Part shown: one piece after another, positions 12,876 to 25,207 of the stretch
How positions within the stretch are numbered: position 1 is the stretch's first letter
Layout of the letters: each line of letters opens with the position of its first letter
Source: Nemophila menziesii
Lineage: Eukaryota > Streptophyta > Magnoliopsida > Boraginales > Hydrophyllaceae
Length of the DNA: 64,000 nt
Assembly: GCA_029959085.1 (NCBI GenBank)
Contig: JARWIR010000011.1
Location: 10,355,840-10,419,839, forward strand
Direction of reading: 5' to 3'
The notes under the pieces: model-generated
The model's input: only the letters and a program-made list of their open reading frames with translations
What the model was told of the DNA's origin: nothing
The model's database searches: none
Made by a program: the position numbers and the translations under genes

Positions 12876-13415
12876 CAATATTTTAAAGTAGAGAAGGTTC
12901 AAAAGTTTCCCAATGCCCGTAGCATTGTGGTCATTACAAATGAGCCTAACTGATTTGGGTGATTGTTTCTAATCTAAGCTAGACAATGCACCTCTAAGCT
13001 TTTGTTTAGTTTTCCAGTCAGCTACTAAGTTCTTACCCCTATTTACTAGAGAAAATTCAATTTATAAGTGTTGCAACACTCTCAAATATCCCTAATCAAA
13101 TTTGTGATGGAATGAGGGGTTTTTAACTTATTACAATTGAAAGAGTTAATAACTATAGAATTATCACTCTCGATAGTCACTACTCCAGCTAGAAACTAAG
13201 TAGCAATCCTACAAGCTTTATAGACTCTTAAAACTTCAGCCTCCACAGGTGATAAGACTCCCATGCACCTAGCATTTCACATCCAAAAAATTACCACAAT
13301 GGTCCCTGGCAATAAAAGAAAAAAATTAGCATTTAACACATCGAAGGCTGCATTTGTGTTGATTTTTATTTCACCAATTGGAGGAGGTAACCATCTTGTT
13401 TTATTAGGAAATTGA
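12876..13415 (-). pseudogene. LINE-derived RNase H (RVT_3-type) fragment
   Basis: Minus-strand frames read WLPPPIGEIKINTNAAFDV near 13390-13330, matching the W.PPP.G..K.N.DAAF start of the plant LINE RNase H domain. Downstream come pieces resembling the rest of that domain (VVTIESDNSIVINSF-like and LVADW.TKQKLRG) in several frames. The first catalytic Asp of the DAA motif reads Asn. Many stops and shifts mean it is dead. It sits only in the right arm of the inverted repeat, so it was probably inserted after the arms formed. Confidence 0.6.
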
Positions 13416-13978
13416 ATGTAAATAGTTAGTAGTATATTATTCCTATAAAATAGCAAGTGGAATTTATGATTATTTTTCTTTCGAGTAAAGAGAAGAAACA
13501 AGCCATGCAAATTATCATTTCCATTTACAATTTATAATAGAGGATAAAAAAACAACCATATGCACTAAAATGTCAATTAATTAGGTGCTAACTTATGCAA
13601 GGGAAATGAAAAAGACAAGGACTAGAAATAAATTCTCACACACATAAAAAATAAATATATTATTATACTTCAAAAATGATTACAAACTTGATCAATTTTC
13701 CAAAACTAAATGATCTAAATTGCATGATTCGGGCCCCACCTTAATTTTTTTTAGTATATTCCTAAAACACATGAACATATGTGTTACATTCGCATAACAC
13801 ATGGACTAAATACGTAATTATCTCATTAAACCGATTTATTAAACTATTTTCAGCTTATTATTTGTGAAAAAATAATATTAAAATTGTTGAAATTTTGTCC
13901 ACCTTCTACAATGCTTCAGTATATTTCTTTTTGGCACTCCTAATTGAAGGAACTCTTCATTTATGATTCCAATGAAAC

Positions 13979-14477
13979 TAGGGATGTCAATGGTTACGGT
14001 TAAAAACCAAAACCGATGATACCCGAACCAATTAAAAATCAAATTATATAATCGCGGTAAACCATTAGGTTATAGTTTTAACAAGTGTAACAAATGGTTA
14101 AAACTGTTAGGGTATGGTTTTAGATGAAAATAAAACCGAATAACCGAAAACCGTTTATTGTCATATACATTTTCAAAATCCAAATACTATATTTAACAAA
14201 CTTGTTTATAAATATGCAATTTAATTAGATACGAACACAATATTTTATATACGTTGGAGATTTTTCTTTTATGAGTGAATAATGAAAAATAATATATTTA
14301 CTAAATTATCATTTGGTTATGGTTAAAAACCAAATATATCGTTTAAAACCGAAACCGAATAATAATGCAGTTATGGTTTTTAAATATTATAACTGATGGT
14401 TAAAGTTTTTAAAAAATAAACTATTATAGTTACGGTTTTTGATATTTTTGGAAAAAACTAATCCTTTGTCATTCCTG
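13979..14477. mobile_element. Non-autonomous hAT-type MITE
   Basis: The 499-bp element starts TAGGGATGTCAATGG and ends CCTTTGTCATTCCTG, whose reverse complement CAGGAATGACAAAGG matches the start at 11 of 15 positions. It is flanked on both sides by the identical 8-bp sequence AATGAAAC (13971-13978 and 14478-14485), the target-site length made by hAT transposases. The interior has many GGTTAAAAACC / ACCGAAAACCG motifs and no transposase frame, so it would need a transposase supplied from elsewhere. Confidence 0.85.
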
Positions 14478-14784
14478 AATGAAACTATTATATCCATAAA
14501 ACTTGAAATGGTATGAACATCGATCATATGTTTTAGTAAACATTAATCTTCGTGGCTCAAATTAGCTTATCTGTAAAAAAATATGAAGGAAATTAAAATA
14601 AATATTAAGATGAATAAATATATACATTAACGTACAATGAAAATGATTAATCAAAAGATATTATATTTGCGAAAAACAACATCATATAAACTATAACTCA
14701 AATTACATCACGAGTAACAAAAACACTAATTAATGACTGGAACACCATGGATATGTTTGGAGAATTTTGAAAAGAAACAAATAA

Positions 14785-15045
14785 AATCATTGGGTAATCA
14801 AATACCCTCTATGGTTTGACTAAGGGTAAAAATCCCTTACAATATTAATAGGGACAATACCTCATATGGTTTCCTAACTCTTGGCAACTCACCCCTTATA
14901 CTAAAAACAATATTAAAGCTTATCACATTGGGTGCACCGAGCTGCACAAAGTTATCATAAATAGAGGTGAGTTGCCATGAATTAGGGAATGATAGAGAGT
15001 ATTTATCTATTCTAAAACTATAGGGGATATTTGGTATTTTTTTCA
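14785..15045. repeat. Short element with imperfect terminal inverted repeats
   Basis: The left end (GGGTAATCAAATACCCTC, TATGGTTT) and the right end (AAACTATAGGGGATATTTGG) are imperfect inverted repeats. Part of the right half (GTTATCATAAATAGAGGTGAGT) recurs near 24359-24385. This suggests a dispersed MITE-like family. No coding capacity. No target duplication was confirmed. Confidence 0.4.
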
Positions 15046-18000
15046 TAAAACATTTAACAATTTAAATAAGGGAAAAATATTAATTTCACAAATTCTATCG
15101 AATTCCAAGCTAGTATTTGGGAAAGAATGAAATTTATCATTAAAAGGTCTAAATTGCGAGTTTCAGAATTAAAAAGAAAAGAATATTTTGCACTTTCCTT
15201 CAAACAAATGGGCGCCCTTTAAATATTATCTAATTTATTAGAACGCTCATTTTTCTTTCATCTCTATCACTACAAATAAACATAATTTTTTCAAATCAAA
15301 ACCCCGAAAACAACACCTAAAGGTATACAAAATTTTAGCATCTTAAAGATTCGTGTCCAAATTATTATCATGTGGAAATCCAACAAACCTAAAGCAATAG
15401 CAATAAATTTCAAACAACGACGTAAGTTTTTACCCAATGCATAAGATATAAACTCCCTAATTTTGAAAAAGAATCATTAAAACCCATGAGTTCAAACAAA
15501 CATAAGTTTTCAACATAAATCATTGAAAAATATCGCAAGATCTCTCAGATTTAATCTATATTTTAAAATATAATTAGTTAAATAAAAAAATATGTATGGA
15601 TTCGTACATATAGTAGACAAACTATACCTCTCTCCTTGAAGAGAATCGATCATCACAGTTGTATTCTAACACGATTAAGTTTTTTCTTAAATTTAAACAC
15701 CAATTGTAAGAAATGAAAGCGCTAATTATTTGGCAAAAGAAAACAAATCCCTAATTCTTATTTTGACCAGCTTTCAAGCATATACATGTATATATTTTGA
15801 CAATTCAGGTAACATGTGGGAAAAGTGTATTCATAGGGCTGAGTTTGAGAAATATGGCGATAGTACACAAGGTAATAATGTAAATAATTCGAAATTTGAG
15901 GAATTAAATTTAAGGATATTATTGACATGGAATTTTATCCAAATTAAGTTGGTAGGGCATCCAATGCATTTGAATACTCTGAAAATTTTAATTACTCATA
16001 CAACACAACAATTATTTATTGTATTGATATATTTTTCTTAATTTATTTTCTTGTTCAAAAGTATTAATTTAATTACAATTTTTATTAAGAAAATTCTCTC
16101 ATCCAAATATTGGATAATCGTACACCAATAATATTAATACACATAACTCATGTGTTAAACTTACAAAATAACTAACTTATTAATCAAATGACATGTGTTT
16201 TGTTATAATTATCAATGGTCATGATATGATAAAAGGAAAATATTAACATAATACAATTTTTTTTTGTATTTTTTAAAACTAAAGAAAAATTTATTTTGAT
16301 TAATTTTAGTTTTCTTAAATTTCTTTAAATTATTAGTTTTTATGTTTTTCATATTAATATCATTTCAAAAGATGTAAAATATTACTTTATAAAATTTCCT
16401 AACCTATAATACTTAGGCAATATTATATAACATAACTTTTTTCATATAAATTTATCCTTTCTCTGCCATTTATTTTAAATTATATCTAGACATAAATTTT
16501 ATAATTATTTATTTGTTTTTTCCTTTATTTTTTTTTAGTCCAAAAAATATTACTTTTCTTTGCATTTTTTAGTAAATTTTATTTTTATTCTTTTATTTAC
16601 TTTAATAATATAAATACAAATTAATTTGTAATTGTTCAATCAAATAAAAATAATTATTTTCTTATTATATCTAAGAGTCATATGGGTAAATATGACTTGG
16701 TAAAACTTAATCTTGAATACTTTTAATCATATCTTTTTATTGTGGTTGATAGTTGAATTTTTTTAAATGATCAAATATATTATTTAAAATTTAGATTAAG
16801 GGAAAAGTAACAATTATAAGTTTGTTGAGATAATCTCTGGCAAGAATACAACTAGTCATCAAACTAGGGTCTAAATATTTAATTTTTTAACCAAGGTCGC
16901 ATTATAAGCAAACTAAATAGGTGTTCTTTGCATAGAGATCATCCACATTTTCAGTATGAAAATATAAATGAGAGTTGAATCCTAAAACTCGAGGGAGGGG
17001 CTAATCAGTAGGATGAGAATAGAGAAGAGGTATGGTACCCCTTCAAAAAAATAAAGATGAGAAGAGTGCACCATTGTGATATATAAGCTTATATATGACA
17101 TCAATTAATGAGTGATTGATATTCAAAAGATTGCACTAAAGACTCTTAAAGATTTCACTAAAGACTCTTAAAGTTCGAGGGAAGATCACAACAACTATGA
17201 ATCTAAGACCTTAGGTATTTTGTCAAACAAGATAGAAGTTCCTTTGGATTCTGAGCTAAAGCATTGCAATATTATCACATTCAATGACCATCCAATGAAG
17301 GTATACCGCTGAGATTAAGAGGTGAAAAGGATTGAAGTGTTAAAGATGAATACTTTTCTAAATACAGCACACCAATTTAACATAACTATCATTTAGTGGA
17401 ATATATAAAAAATGTTCCAAATCATCTGACAAAATGAACTAGAAAATTTACCATTACTAATGAGAGAAGACAATTGATAACGGTGTAATAATTGGGAATG
17501 TTGGGTATTTACTTAAATTGGATGGGTTATAGAGCAAAAATTTGAAATATTTATCTTGAGCTAATAAATTGTGTTAATTAGGTAAGGTGGGGTGAGCGCT
17601 TGTAGCCTACTTGCATATTTCATGTCTATTACTCCTTAACCACATCTTATATGACGTGTATGAATTAATCCTTTATGATCCCGACCATGTTGTATAGTTA
17701 CATCAGTTGAGATGTCTTAGGAGGGTTGGCATATAAAATAAACACACATATCGACGACCGTAACATAACTTATGCATCTTGACTCTATTTCATCTGAAAT
17801 CTTTTGCATTACGAAACTAACAATTTCTTAAGAGTATATAATATTTCTATCATATATTTTTTTATTTTATGTTGGTACTATTTATACTATGATATTTAGT
17901 TCTTAGTTTCTTTTTTTGCTCTTCGACATTATGGTATATTATTTACTTATTCAAATCTTTGTCCCATTTTATAGTTATATTGTCGGGATGACAATTATTT

Positions 18001-20039
18001 AACTTTAGGGTTATTAGATGATGTATCTACCTTTGTGGTTATATATAGTATGTCTGATACAATATTTAACATTATTTATTTGGTGAACTATTAAACGAAA
18101 TTCGGTAATTTCCTTAATTTATGTCTTTGTGATGGTATAGAGTCATCTAAGTGTTTTGGGATATTAATATGATTTGAGACTGTAGATAGACACGAAGTAG
18201 TGATTTGATAGGGAATGACACAATACATGGGTACAAGATCCTGGATCACATGAAAAGAAGCACACTCCAAGAAGCTCAGGCTAAAGATGGGATTCCTAAA
18301 TAAGCGAGGATGAAATTTTAGGACAATATTGTAGGATGCTTACAGACCACTTGCCTACGTCAAATTTTTCAGTAGATAGACAACAAACTTAATTATAGTT
18401 TCAGTGTGAGCCTCACTATCCTTTTAACTAGTTAGTAAATTTATAGAGAAAGAAGTAGAAGCCTTCACCTACCTCACATCTTGGCGAGTTATTATAAAGG
18501 AATGCACAGAAAAGGAACATGATAAGCTGTTTCATCTTATTAGACCATGGTTAAACTTAAATCGTAGTGGGTCTGGGATAATTTTGAAGCTTTTTAGGTA
18601 GATTTAACATATATATACTTATAAATAGGTAGTTATAGCCTAAGTAGACGAATTTTCTTTTTTTTTTTCATTAAGAGGTAGAAGATTGAAAAGACGTATT
18701 TCTGGATTCTTTCATTGGTATTTTAATTATTTCTTTCTTTCTCTAAATTTTTTCACCGAAGAGTTATAACTTCTCGTACTCTTACTTTTAGCTGATCATC
18801 CAATAATTTAGGGATTATATTGTGAACCCTCCATATTTTTTTTTTTATAATTTTCATTTTATGTCTATTAGGATAATAGTGTGATTGTTTAATTGATAGC
18901 TATGCAATTACATTATGTATTGATTGTAACCATATATGCAATTAGTTAACTTAATCACCTAGTCTTAATTATCCAACTCGTACAACACCCTATACATAGT
19001 GGTTTTGAAGACCAGACCAAGATATGTGTAATGTCATAGTGGAAATTAGTTAATGTTTGTGCATGGGCCATAAGAAATGCGATATGTCATAAAGATTATA
19101 CAATCATTATAGGTTATAGTTAATTGTTGTATTGACTAAGTGAGGCATTAGAAGTAAAAGCGTATATCTGGTCGATCCTTAAGATATAGACAAGGGATTA
19201 TACTGGACTTTGAATCGCGTTGAGTAGTCATAACATATTTCATCCTTTAGAACAATTAATACATCTTAGTAAGCAAATCTGTGAAAGATCATATAAATAC
19301 CTAGTATGCTCATCTCCCTTGAGGAAACACCATATATATATAGTGTTTATTATTTTTTTAATCCTACTTTCAACCATATTATTTTTATTTTAAATATTTT
19401 TATTTGTTTCCAATTATTATCTATACACATAAAAAAAGTAGTATAATTACAAGAAATACTTGTGGATAAGGACCTTACTAATCACTTTATTACTCAAAGA
19501 AATATATACACTTACAAAAATTAGCTAGTCCCAAGGCGGCATGTGTTGTTAATCAATTCATTGCATGTGTTGTTAACCATTTACTTTTTTTTAAACATTA
19601 TGATTTTCTGAGAATTTTCAAACATCTAATTTAGCCCCACCAAAGTTTATAAAAATATCTTAACATACAAATGTTTGTCTTTTTCAAAATTTACTTAAAA
19701 AATTATAGATCTTTATTATAATATAGAAAAACTAATTCAATAACATAAGTTAATTTACTTACTGAATTTTAGAGATACATGTATTATTCTCAAATAATTG
19801 AAACGTCCTTTATGCATTATTAATAAGATGATAAACATCCAGGTTTTAAAAGAAGAAAAAAAGAAATACATATGTCCTTTTAGACTTAGATTATATTACA
19901 CAATGCCTTAATTGTTAAAAAATCCAATTAAACAAACATATGTAAATATTATATAATAATACATACATAAATAATTTTTTACTGATATAATAAATAAATA
20001 TAATTTTTAATTACTTATTCGAAATAAGCATTATAATGT
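15046..20039. other. AT-rich intergenic DNA, no gene recognised
   Basis: Long A/T-rich tracts dominate 16040-16800. The only frame over 100 codons (15730-16041) has no recognisable domain and its composition follows the AT bias. A dispersed repeat related to 6641-6826 lies at 17347-17545, and a short doubled sequence (CACTAAAGACTCTTAAAG) lies near 17131-17173. I see no exon series, tRNA or transposon protein. Confidence 0.5.
17347..17545 (+). repeat. Dispersed repeat, related to 6641-6826
   Basis: Diverged copy of the segment next to duplication A. Shared runs include ACTTTTCTAAATAC, ATATATAAAAAATGTTCCAAAT and TAATGAGAGAAGACAATTGATAA. It differs by small indels. Non-coding. Confidence 0.7.
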
Positions 20040-20056
20040 TATATATACATATATAC

Positions 20057-20143
<87 letters not shown>

Positions 20144-20147
20144 TATT
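20040..20147. repeat. (AT)n microsatellite
   Basis: About 108 bp of almost pure alternating AT with a few ATAC/ATGT interruptions. It borders the left end of the dispersed repeat at 20150-20870. The related copy at 38440 is also bordered by a short (TA)n run (about 38425-38440). Confidence 0.95.
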
Positions 20148-20149
20148 CA

Positions 20150-20870
20150 ATTAACATATCTTACATAATAGTGAGGACTTAATCATTTTAAGGTATTAAT
20201 GATTTCTGGTGAATCCATTAATTTTTAGTGACATTCTCACCACACATTTTATTTATTTGTGTAACTTAATATTTTTGAATAAATTTAATAAATATGCTAT
20301 ATATCTATGTTTTTGATATACACTAATTTCAAGACAAATTAAATATTAAAAATTATCAAACAATTAAAAAAAAAATCTTGTACTAGACTTTGAAGGGGAC
20401 GGTTAACATATATAATTTTGAATGTGATTTTTCAGGCAACCACCCGTATAAACATTAAATCTTCTTCTCATGACCATCTTGCTGAAGATCTAAGAACATT
20501 TTTATAGTTTTCTCTCATTCTCTTTCCGTCAAAACGTTTTAGCAAAAATTTCGCTCCACATATAGCTTTTCCTCTCTCCGTGTCCAAAATCAGTGATGGT
20601 GAATATACTTTTGAAATTAAATAAACCCAATATGCTTTTGGCAGGTTGATAATTTTAAATTTGTATGGTGGAACAAGATTTCTATGATATAATAGGTGAT
20701 TTTGTTAGAAAAAAACAATATTGAATAAATAACAAATAAAATAATGTCACGAAAATAAATGGACACAAGATATACGTAATTTAGAAAATTTTATGTTTGA
20801 ACAAGTAGAAGATCATCTACTATGTTCTACAAGAACCTCTCTTTTTTTTTTTTAAAGTTTATCGCTCACT
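20150..20870 (+). repeat. Dispersed repeat, related to 38440-39160
   Basis: Diverged direct relative of 38440-39160. Shared segments include ACATAATAGTGAGGA(C/T)TTAATC at the left, GCTATATAT near the middle, and TTTCTATGATAT.ATAGGTGATTTTGTT with ATTGAATAAATAACAAATAAAATAATG at the right. It is non-coding by eye and could be a decayed LTR or other retrotransposon part. Confidence 0.75.
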
Positions 20871-22574
20871 CATTTTTTGGTCTTACATCTTTATTGGTTT
20901 ATGTTCATACAACTTTTTCACATACCCTACCCGGAACCCTTGTGGGGATTAAATATGATACACATAATTACATATTAGGTAGCTCTATAAATCTAAACAG
21001 TATTATTTAGGAAACAAGTCTAATCATTTAAAAATAAATTATTACTTGAATCTCATATCAAGTAATATGTTTCTTCGTCTCCAATTTTGGTTGAATTATT
21101 GAGTTTGATTATAATCCACACCACAACAATCCTTTTCTTGATGAGAAGTTTCAAGAATTTTTGTAGCATTTTGAACCTCACCCAAGTTGCTAGTGCAAGA
21201 ATCATTGCTTGATAACAATCAGGATATCAAAATATGTGAATCTCGTTTTGATCTTTAGAATGCTAGATTCTTCACACAAAAGCAATTTTCATCTCCTATA
21301 TCATCTCCACTTAAGAAATTTAATCTTCAACTTTCATTAAATATTAACAAAAGAATTAAACGAGAAACAAGATTTAAATGATTCAGAAAATTGGTTATGT
21401 CCATGATAGTTCACACCGTTTCACAATAATATAGAAACACTTGACCAGATAAGAAGAACAAGCTAAATAAACTTTATATAAATATAACTTTTATATTTTG
21501 TCACAAGTGTATCACTAAAACTCAATTTGTAGGTATCAAACCTCTCTGTCTATGTTAACACAACCCCGTCACACACCTCCCCAGCCCCTTGTGGGGAGGG
21601 AATATATTACAGAAGAACTACAAACTACGGATATATATATATATATATTTGTGAAATATTACTTAAGTAACAAGTCTAAAAAATTCATAATATATTATAT
21701 CAGTTGGGTTTTTAACTTGATCAAAATATTAAGTTTTGATTTCTAACGACATTCCAATAATTGTTTATGGCAATTTTATGGTTTGATTTGGTGATGACGA
21801 CAACAACTCGGTGTGGTGATTGTTTCAAATTGGGCCTTGTTTTAAACAGAGGGTTTAAAATTGATAAAGGGGAATACAAAAGAAGTAATGTTGGATTTCG
21901 ATGATGGCATTGGAATACTTATGTGTTGTTGAACTGGGCCTCGCTTTGATAGATTGACATGTAATGCAACAAGACCAACATGTTAACAAAGCCAACAATT
22001 ACTTAGTACTTATTTCCTTAATGATGGTGTTTCATGAGTTTCTTGAATGAAGAATAAAATTACTATTGATGGAGTGAGTTAAGATTGTTAGCAACTCAGT
22101 GGTAAAGAAATAAATAATAAAATTGGTATGAAGTAGGGAATTAATCTGAGCTTGTTGATTTGGTTGTATTCTTGGGTTGTAATTTAACGCGGAAAAAAAG
22201 GGGTGATAAAATTATTTATTGGTGTTCAGTAATTGAAAAATAGTATATTGGTTGTATTGAAAAAAATCTCGTTTGCATAGTATATGAGACAAGATCCCAA
22301 TTAACTAGGGATTTTTACCCCCTTCCTATCATGTAAAATTTATGTTCTACCCCTCTAGATAACTTGATATCACATCTTACTATTGATATCCCATTATTAA
22401 ATTGGTTCCCTCTCTCAGTGCTAATGAATTACTTGGATTCTAAACTTTCTTACCTTCCAAGTATAAAAAGTTTCAAATTATCCAAACATGAAACATGATA
22501 TAATATTCAAAAATATTAGCAGAGATCTAATGAAAATTTCCCAAATTATTCAACATTAAACACAATATAATATT
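20871..22574. other. Intergenic DNA, no gene recognised
   Basis: Two short phrases (CCTACCCGGAACCCTTGTGGGG near 20927 and CCTCCCCAGCCCCTTGTGGGG near 21577) resemble each other and may belong to one dispersed repeat family. Otherwise there are no exon-like frames, RNA genes or transposon proteins that I can support. Confidence 0.45.
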
Positions 22575-23024
22575 TTAAAATATGAAGCATAGATCTAACA
22601 AAGAAGTACCTAAACAAAAAATATTACTGTAATTTTTGAAATGCAAGATTATCACGTACATCCTCCTATATGAAAAGAGATCTTCCAGGTTCACCCTCAA
22701 CACCATGAGGGTAGCTTTCAGGTACACCAATCTATGCATCAATTTCAAGTTCCTCCCCACATCACAAAGAGATTGTCTAGCTGCTTGATTCTCCTCTTCT
22801 TCAAGAGAAAACATATGAACTAATATTTCACCAGTTTCAAGAATATGAAACACACAAACATCACCTTTTTTAATCTTGTTTTCTAACAGAAACCTAGACA
22901 TGCCTTTGGTTTAATAATACCCTCCTTTTTTAGGAGATACGGTGACTCGCCAGGTTTTTCCTTCTGAATTCCGGAGAACAACTTCAGTCTTGTGAGGTAT
23001 ATACAACTTCAGTTTTGGATCCAT
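22575..23024 (-). pseudogene. B3 DNA-binding domain fragment (REM-like), broken by a stop
   Basis: From an ATG at 23024 the minus strand reads a short leader, then VVLRNSEGKTWRVTVSPK, a TAA at 22913-22911, and in the same frame SRFLLENKIKKGDVCVFHIL. The TWRV strand, the FL.EN.IKKGDVCVF core and their order are typical of plant B3 domains of the REM/VRN1-like group, which bind DNA in the nucleus. The remaining frame to 22575 (Glu-rich then hydrophobic) matches nothing I know. There is only one B3 domain, no second exon is visible, and Ty3/gypsy debris follows upstream. The stop falls between the conserved strand and the FLLEN helix, so the domain cannot be made whole without readthrough. Confidence 0.75.
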
Positions 23025-23499
23025 CTGTACTATTTTATGTTAGAGCACTTAATATTATCTTGTTAAAAGTATCACAAGTTAAAATTTTGAAATTGTTGTT
23101 TTATAATAAATATATCAAATACTTCAGGTAGTATAGCCCATTCACTATAAAACTACCGATGGCGATCGAGGTATAGATACAAATTTTATTTTTACATAAT
23201 TTCACTACAGTTTGGGAACTCATGCCTTATTGATCGCCTTCTTGATTATTGGATTGGTTTATTCAATTTGACCTACGGCATGTACATGCTCTGATGTAGT
23301 TTGTTCGTCTCCTTTGATTTATTCATAAACCAACCGTAGGAAAAACTGAACAGAGGCAAGAACATGTCTATGAGGCTTCCTTTTCTTCCTTCAATTCTTT
23401 TATTAAGTAAGGACACATGGTTTAAGTTATGCCTATGTCCCATTCCAATCCTCTAGGGTACTCCGAGTAGTATCCCATGTTTTTCACGATTCTCCAAAG

Positions 23500-23820
23500 A
23501 AAAGTATGTTAGTTCATGTTTTTCCTTAGGTGCCACACCAACCCTCCTTCATCTAACCTGGCAAACGCTTTCTACAAATTCTTCGATAAAGTTATGGATG
23601 TGTGTAACGTAGTCGTTTAATGAATGTCAACACAGTTGGAGTAGCTCTTTGTGGAGGGTGCAGTACGTGGCATGGGTATCGGTGAGTCCAAAAGGCATTT
23701 TTTTATCAAACAACCCTTTATTAGTTAAATGCTTTTCACACAGGTCGTCTTTGCCTCGTCTCCTTCCATGATACGCACATGATAGTAGCCACACCCTAGA
23801 TCCAAATTTGAGAAGTAACT
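23500..23820 (-). pseudogene. Ty3/gypsy reverse transcriptase fragment
   Basis: Minus-strand frames read YFSNLDLGCGYYHVRIMEGD (from about 23817) then EAKTTC, and after a degraded stretch MPFGLTDTHATYCTLHKELL (near 23690-23635). These correspond to DL.SGYYQ.RI.E.DE.KT and MPFGLTNAPATFC of gypsy-type reverse transcriptases. The catalytic YLDD region is not recognisable, and stops and shifts interrupt every part. No LTRs were identified nearby. The first motif is repeated in the tandem duplicate at 24062. Confidence 0.8.
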
Positions 23821-24345
23821 TGCACTAATTAATTAGGGAAAAGAACTCTGCAAGTAAAGTGGATACTTGTTTTTAATGGTTACGTTACCTTTTTGAGCTC
23901 GGGTAAAATTAGTATTCAAGTTTGAATGCTAATTATTTTTTTACTATGCCTATTAATAAAATAAATAAATAATCACTTCATCCCAGGATGAGAGTGAAGG
24001 GAGATAACTTATTCTGTAGCTTCCCCAAATCCATAATTCTTACTTAAAAACATTTTAACTTGCACATGATAGTAGCCCGACCCTAGATCCAAGTTTGAGA
24101 AGTAACTTGCACTAATTAATCAGGGAAATGAACTCTGCAAGTAAAGTGAATACTTGTTTATAATGGTTACGTTACCTTTTTGAGCTCGGGTAAAATTAGT
24201 ATTCAAGTTTGCATGCTAATTATTTTTTTACTATGCCTATTAATAAAATAAATAAATAATCACTTCATCCCAAGATGAGAGTGGAGGGAGATCACTTAAA
24301 CTGTAGCTTCCCCAAATCCATAATTCTTACTTAAGAACATGTTAT
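23775..24345 (+). repeat. Direct tandem duplication, about 287-bp unit
   Basis: GCACATGATAGTAGCC starts at 23775 and again at 24062. The two units then run in parallel with few differences (TTGAGAAGTAACTTGCAC, GAGCTCGGGTAAAATTAG, ATCACTTCATCCCA) to about 24061 and 24345. Each unit includes the start of the gypsy reverse transcriptase fragment plus about 230 bp of unrelated AT-rich DNA, so the duplication happened after the element had decayed. Confidence 0.93.
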
Positions 24346-24490
24346 GAGTTGTAAAAAGTTATCATTAATAGAGGTGAGTAGTCACGAGCAACAAAATCAT
24401 CAAATATATTTATCATCTATTTGACGGTAGGGTTTCTTGATATTTTGTTAAACCATACTGAGCATTTGATATTTGTACCCTAATATTCTC
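24346..24490. repeat. MITE-like fragment related to 14950-15050
   Basis: Shares AAGTTATCAT.AATAGAGGTGAGT and the downstream TTTGATATTT-like end with the element at 14785-15045. Too short to classify. Confidence 0.35.
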
Positions 24491-25207
24491 ATATAAAGAG
24501 AAAAATTATATATATTAGAGCGCAATGATTTTTTATGATGAAGACATGTTAAAAATAAATTATAAATTTAAAAAATATGTAATAAATTAAAAAAGCAAGC
24601 CTTGTCTTAAAAATATCACAATTCCTCTAAATTATATATTTTCCCAAAAATAAAATATAATTTTAAAATTTATAGGATTTAGTTTCAATATTTAGACCTT
24701 AACGCCAAATTGTTTTTGAATGACGAAACTTTCTCAATGGGTTCAAATGGGGTATATTTATTGGGTTATATTTAAATATCAATAATGTCGGGTATTGTAC
24801 ATATAAGAATAACTCAAACATAACCTATTATACGAACCTTAAATAGTCCAATCATTTTATTTCTCTTTTAATTAATTTGTTCTCTATAATTTACACGAAT
24901 AAACTATTTAGAGTAATAATATATACCACCCAAATATCACCCAATGATATGGCGTGATTTTTTTTTTTGATCATTAAATCAAACTTTATTAATGACAAAT
25001 CAACTTCCAATATCTTTTACAATTTGAACCTAGTCACCTAAAGCCCAACACGGGTCACTAGTGCTATTCTCGGCCCAAATTACATTAAACCTTACTACAA
25101 ACTTAAACGACATTACAACTATTACAAAGCATGTTAAAAAAGCCCACTATTCATCTATTACAAAACATATCAAATGGACCTAACATAAAGATAAGAAAAA
25201 ATATCTA

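Larger units (their letters stand above)
6832..13817. repeat. Large imperfect inverted repeat (about 7 kb)
   Basis: The left arm (6832 to about 8625) is the diverged reverse complement of the right arm (about 11090 to 13817). The outer ends share GTATTTAGTCCATGTGTTAT. Inner matches include AGCTTGGCATGTCAC with CTCACCATTTTAATG (7231-7275 against 12795-12830), a stretch around 8180-8420 against 11270-11510, and TTAATCACTAGTATTACAG (8579-8597) near the inner end. The right arm is longer because it holds a LINE fragment (about 12876-13415) and a MITE-like insert (about 12355-12600) missing from the left. The arms appear non-coding. It could be a fold-back transposon with long terminal inverted repeats or an inverted duplication of intergenic DNA. 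I saw no clean target duplication, so I do not assign a superfamily. Confidence 0.75.

Noticed and set aside
15730..16041. 103-codon open frame
   Set aside because: AT-driven composition, no motif, no repeat support, no splice or promoter context.
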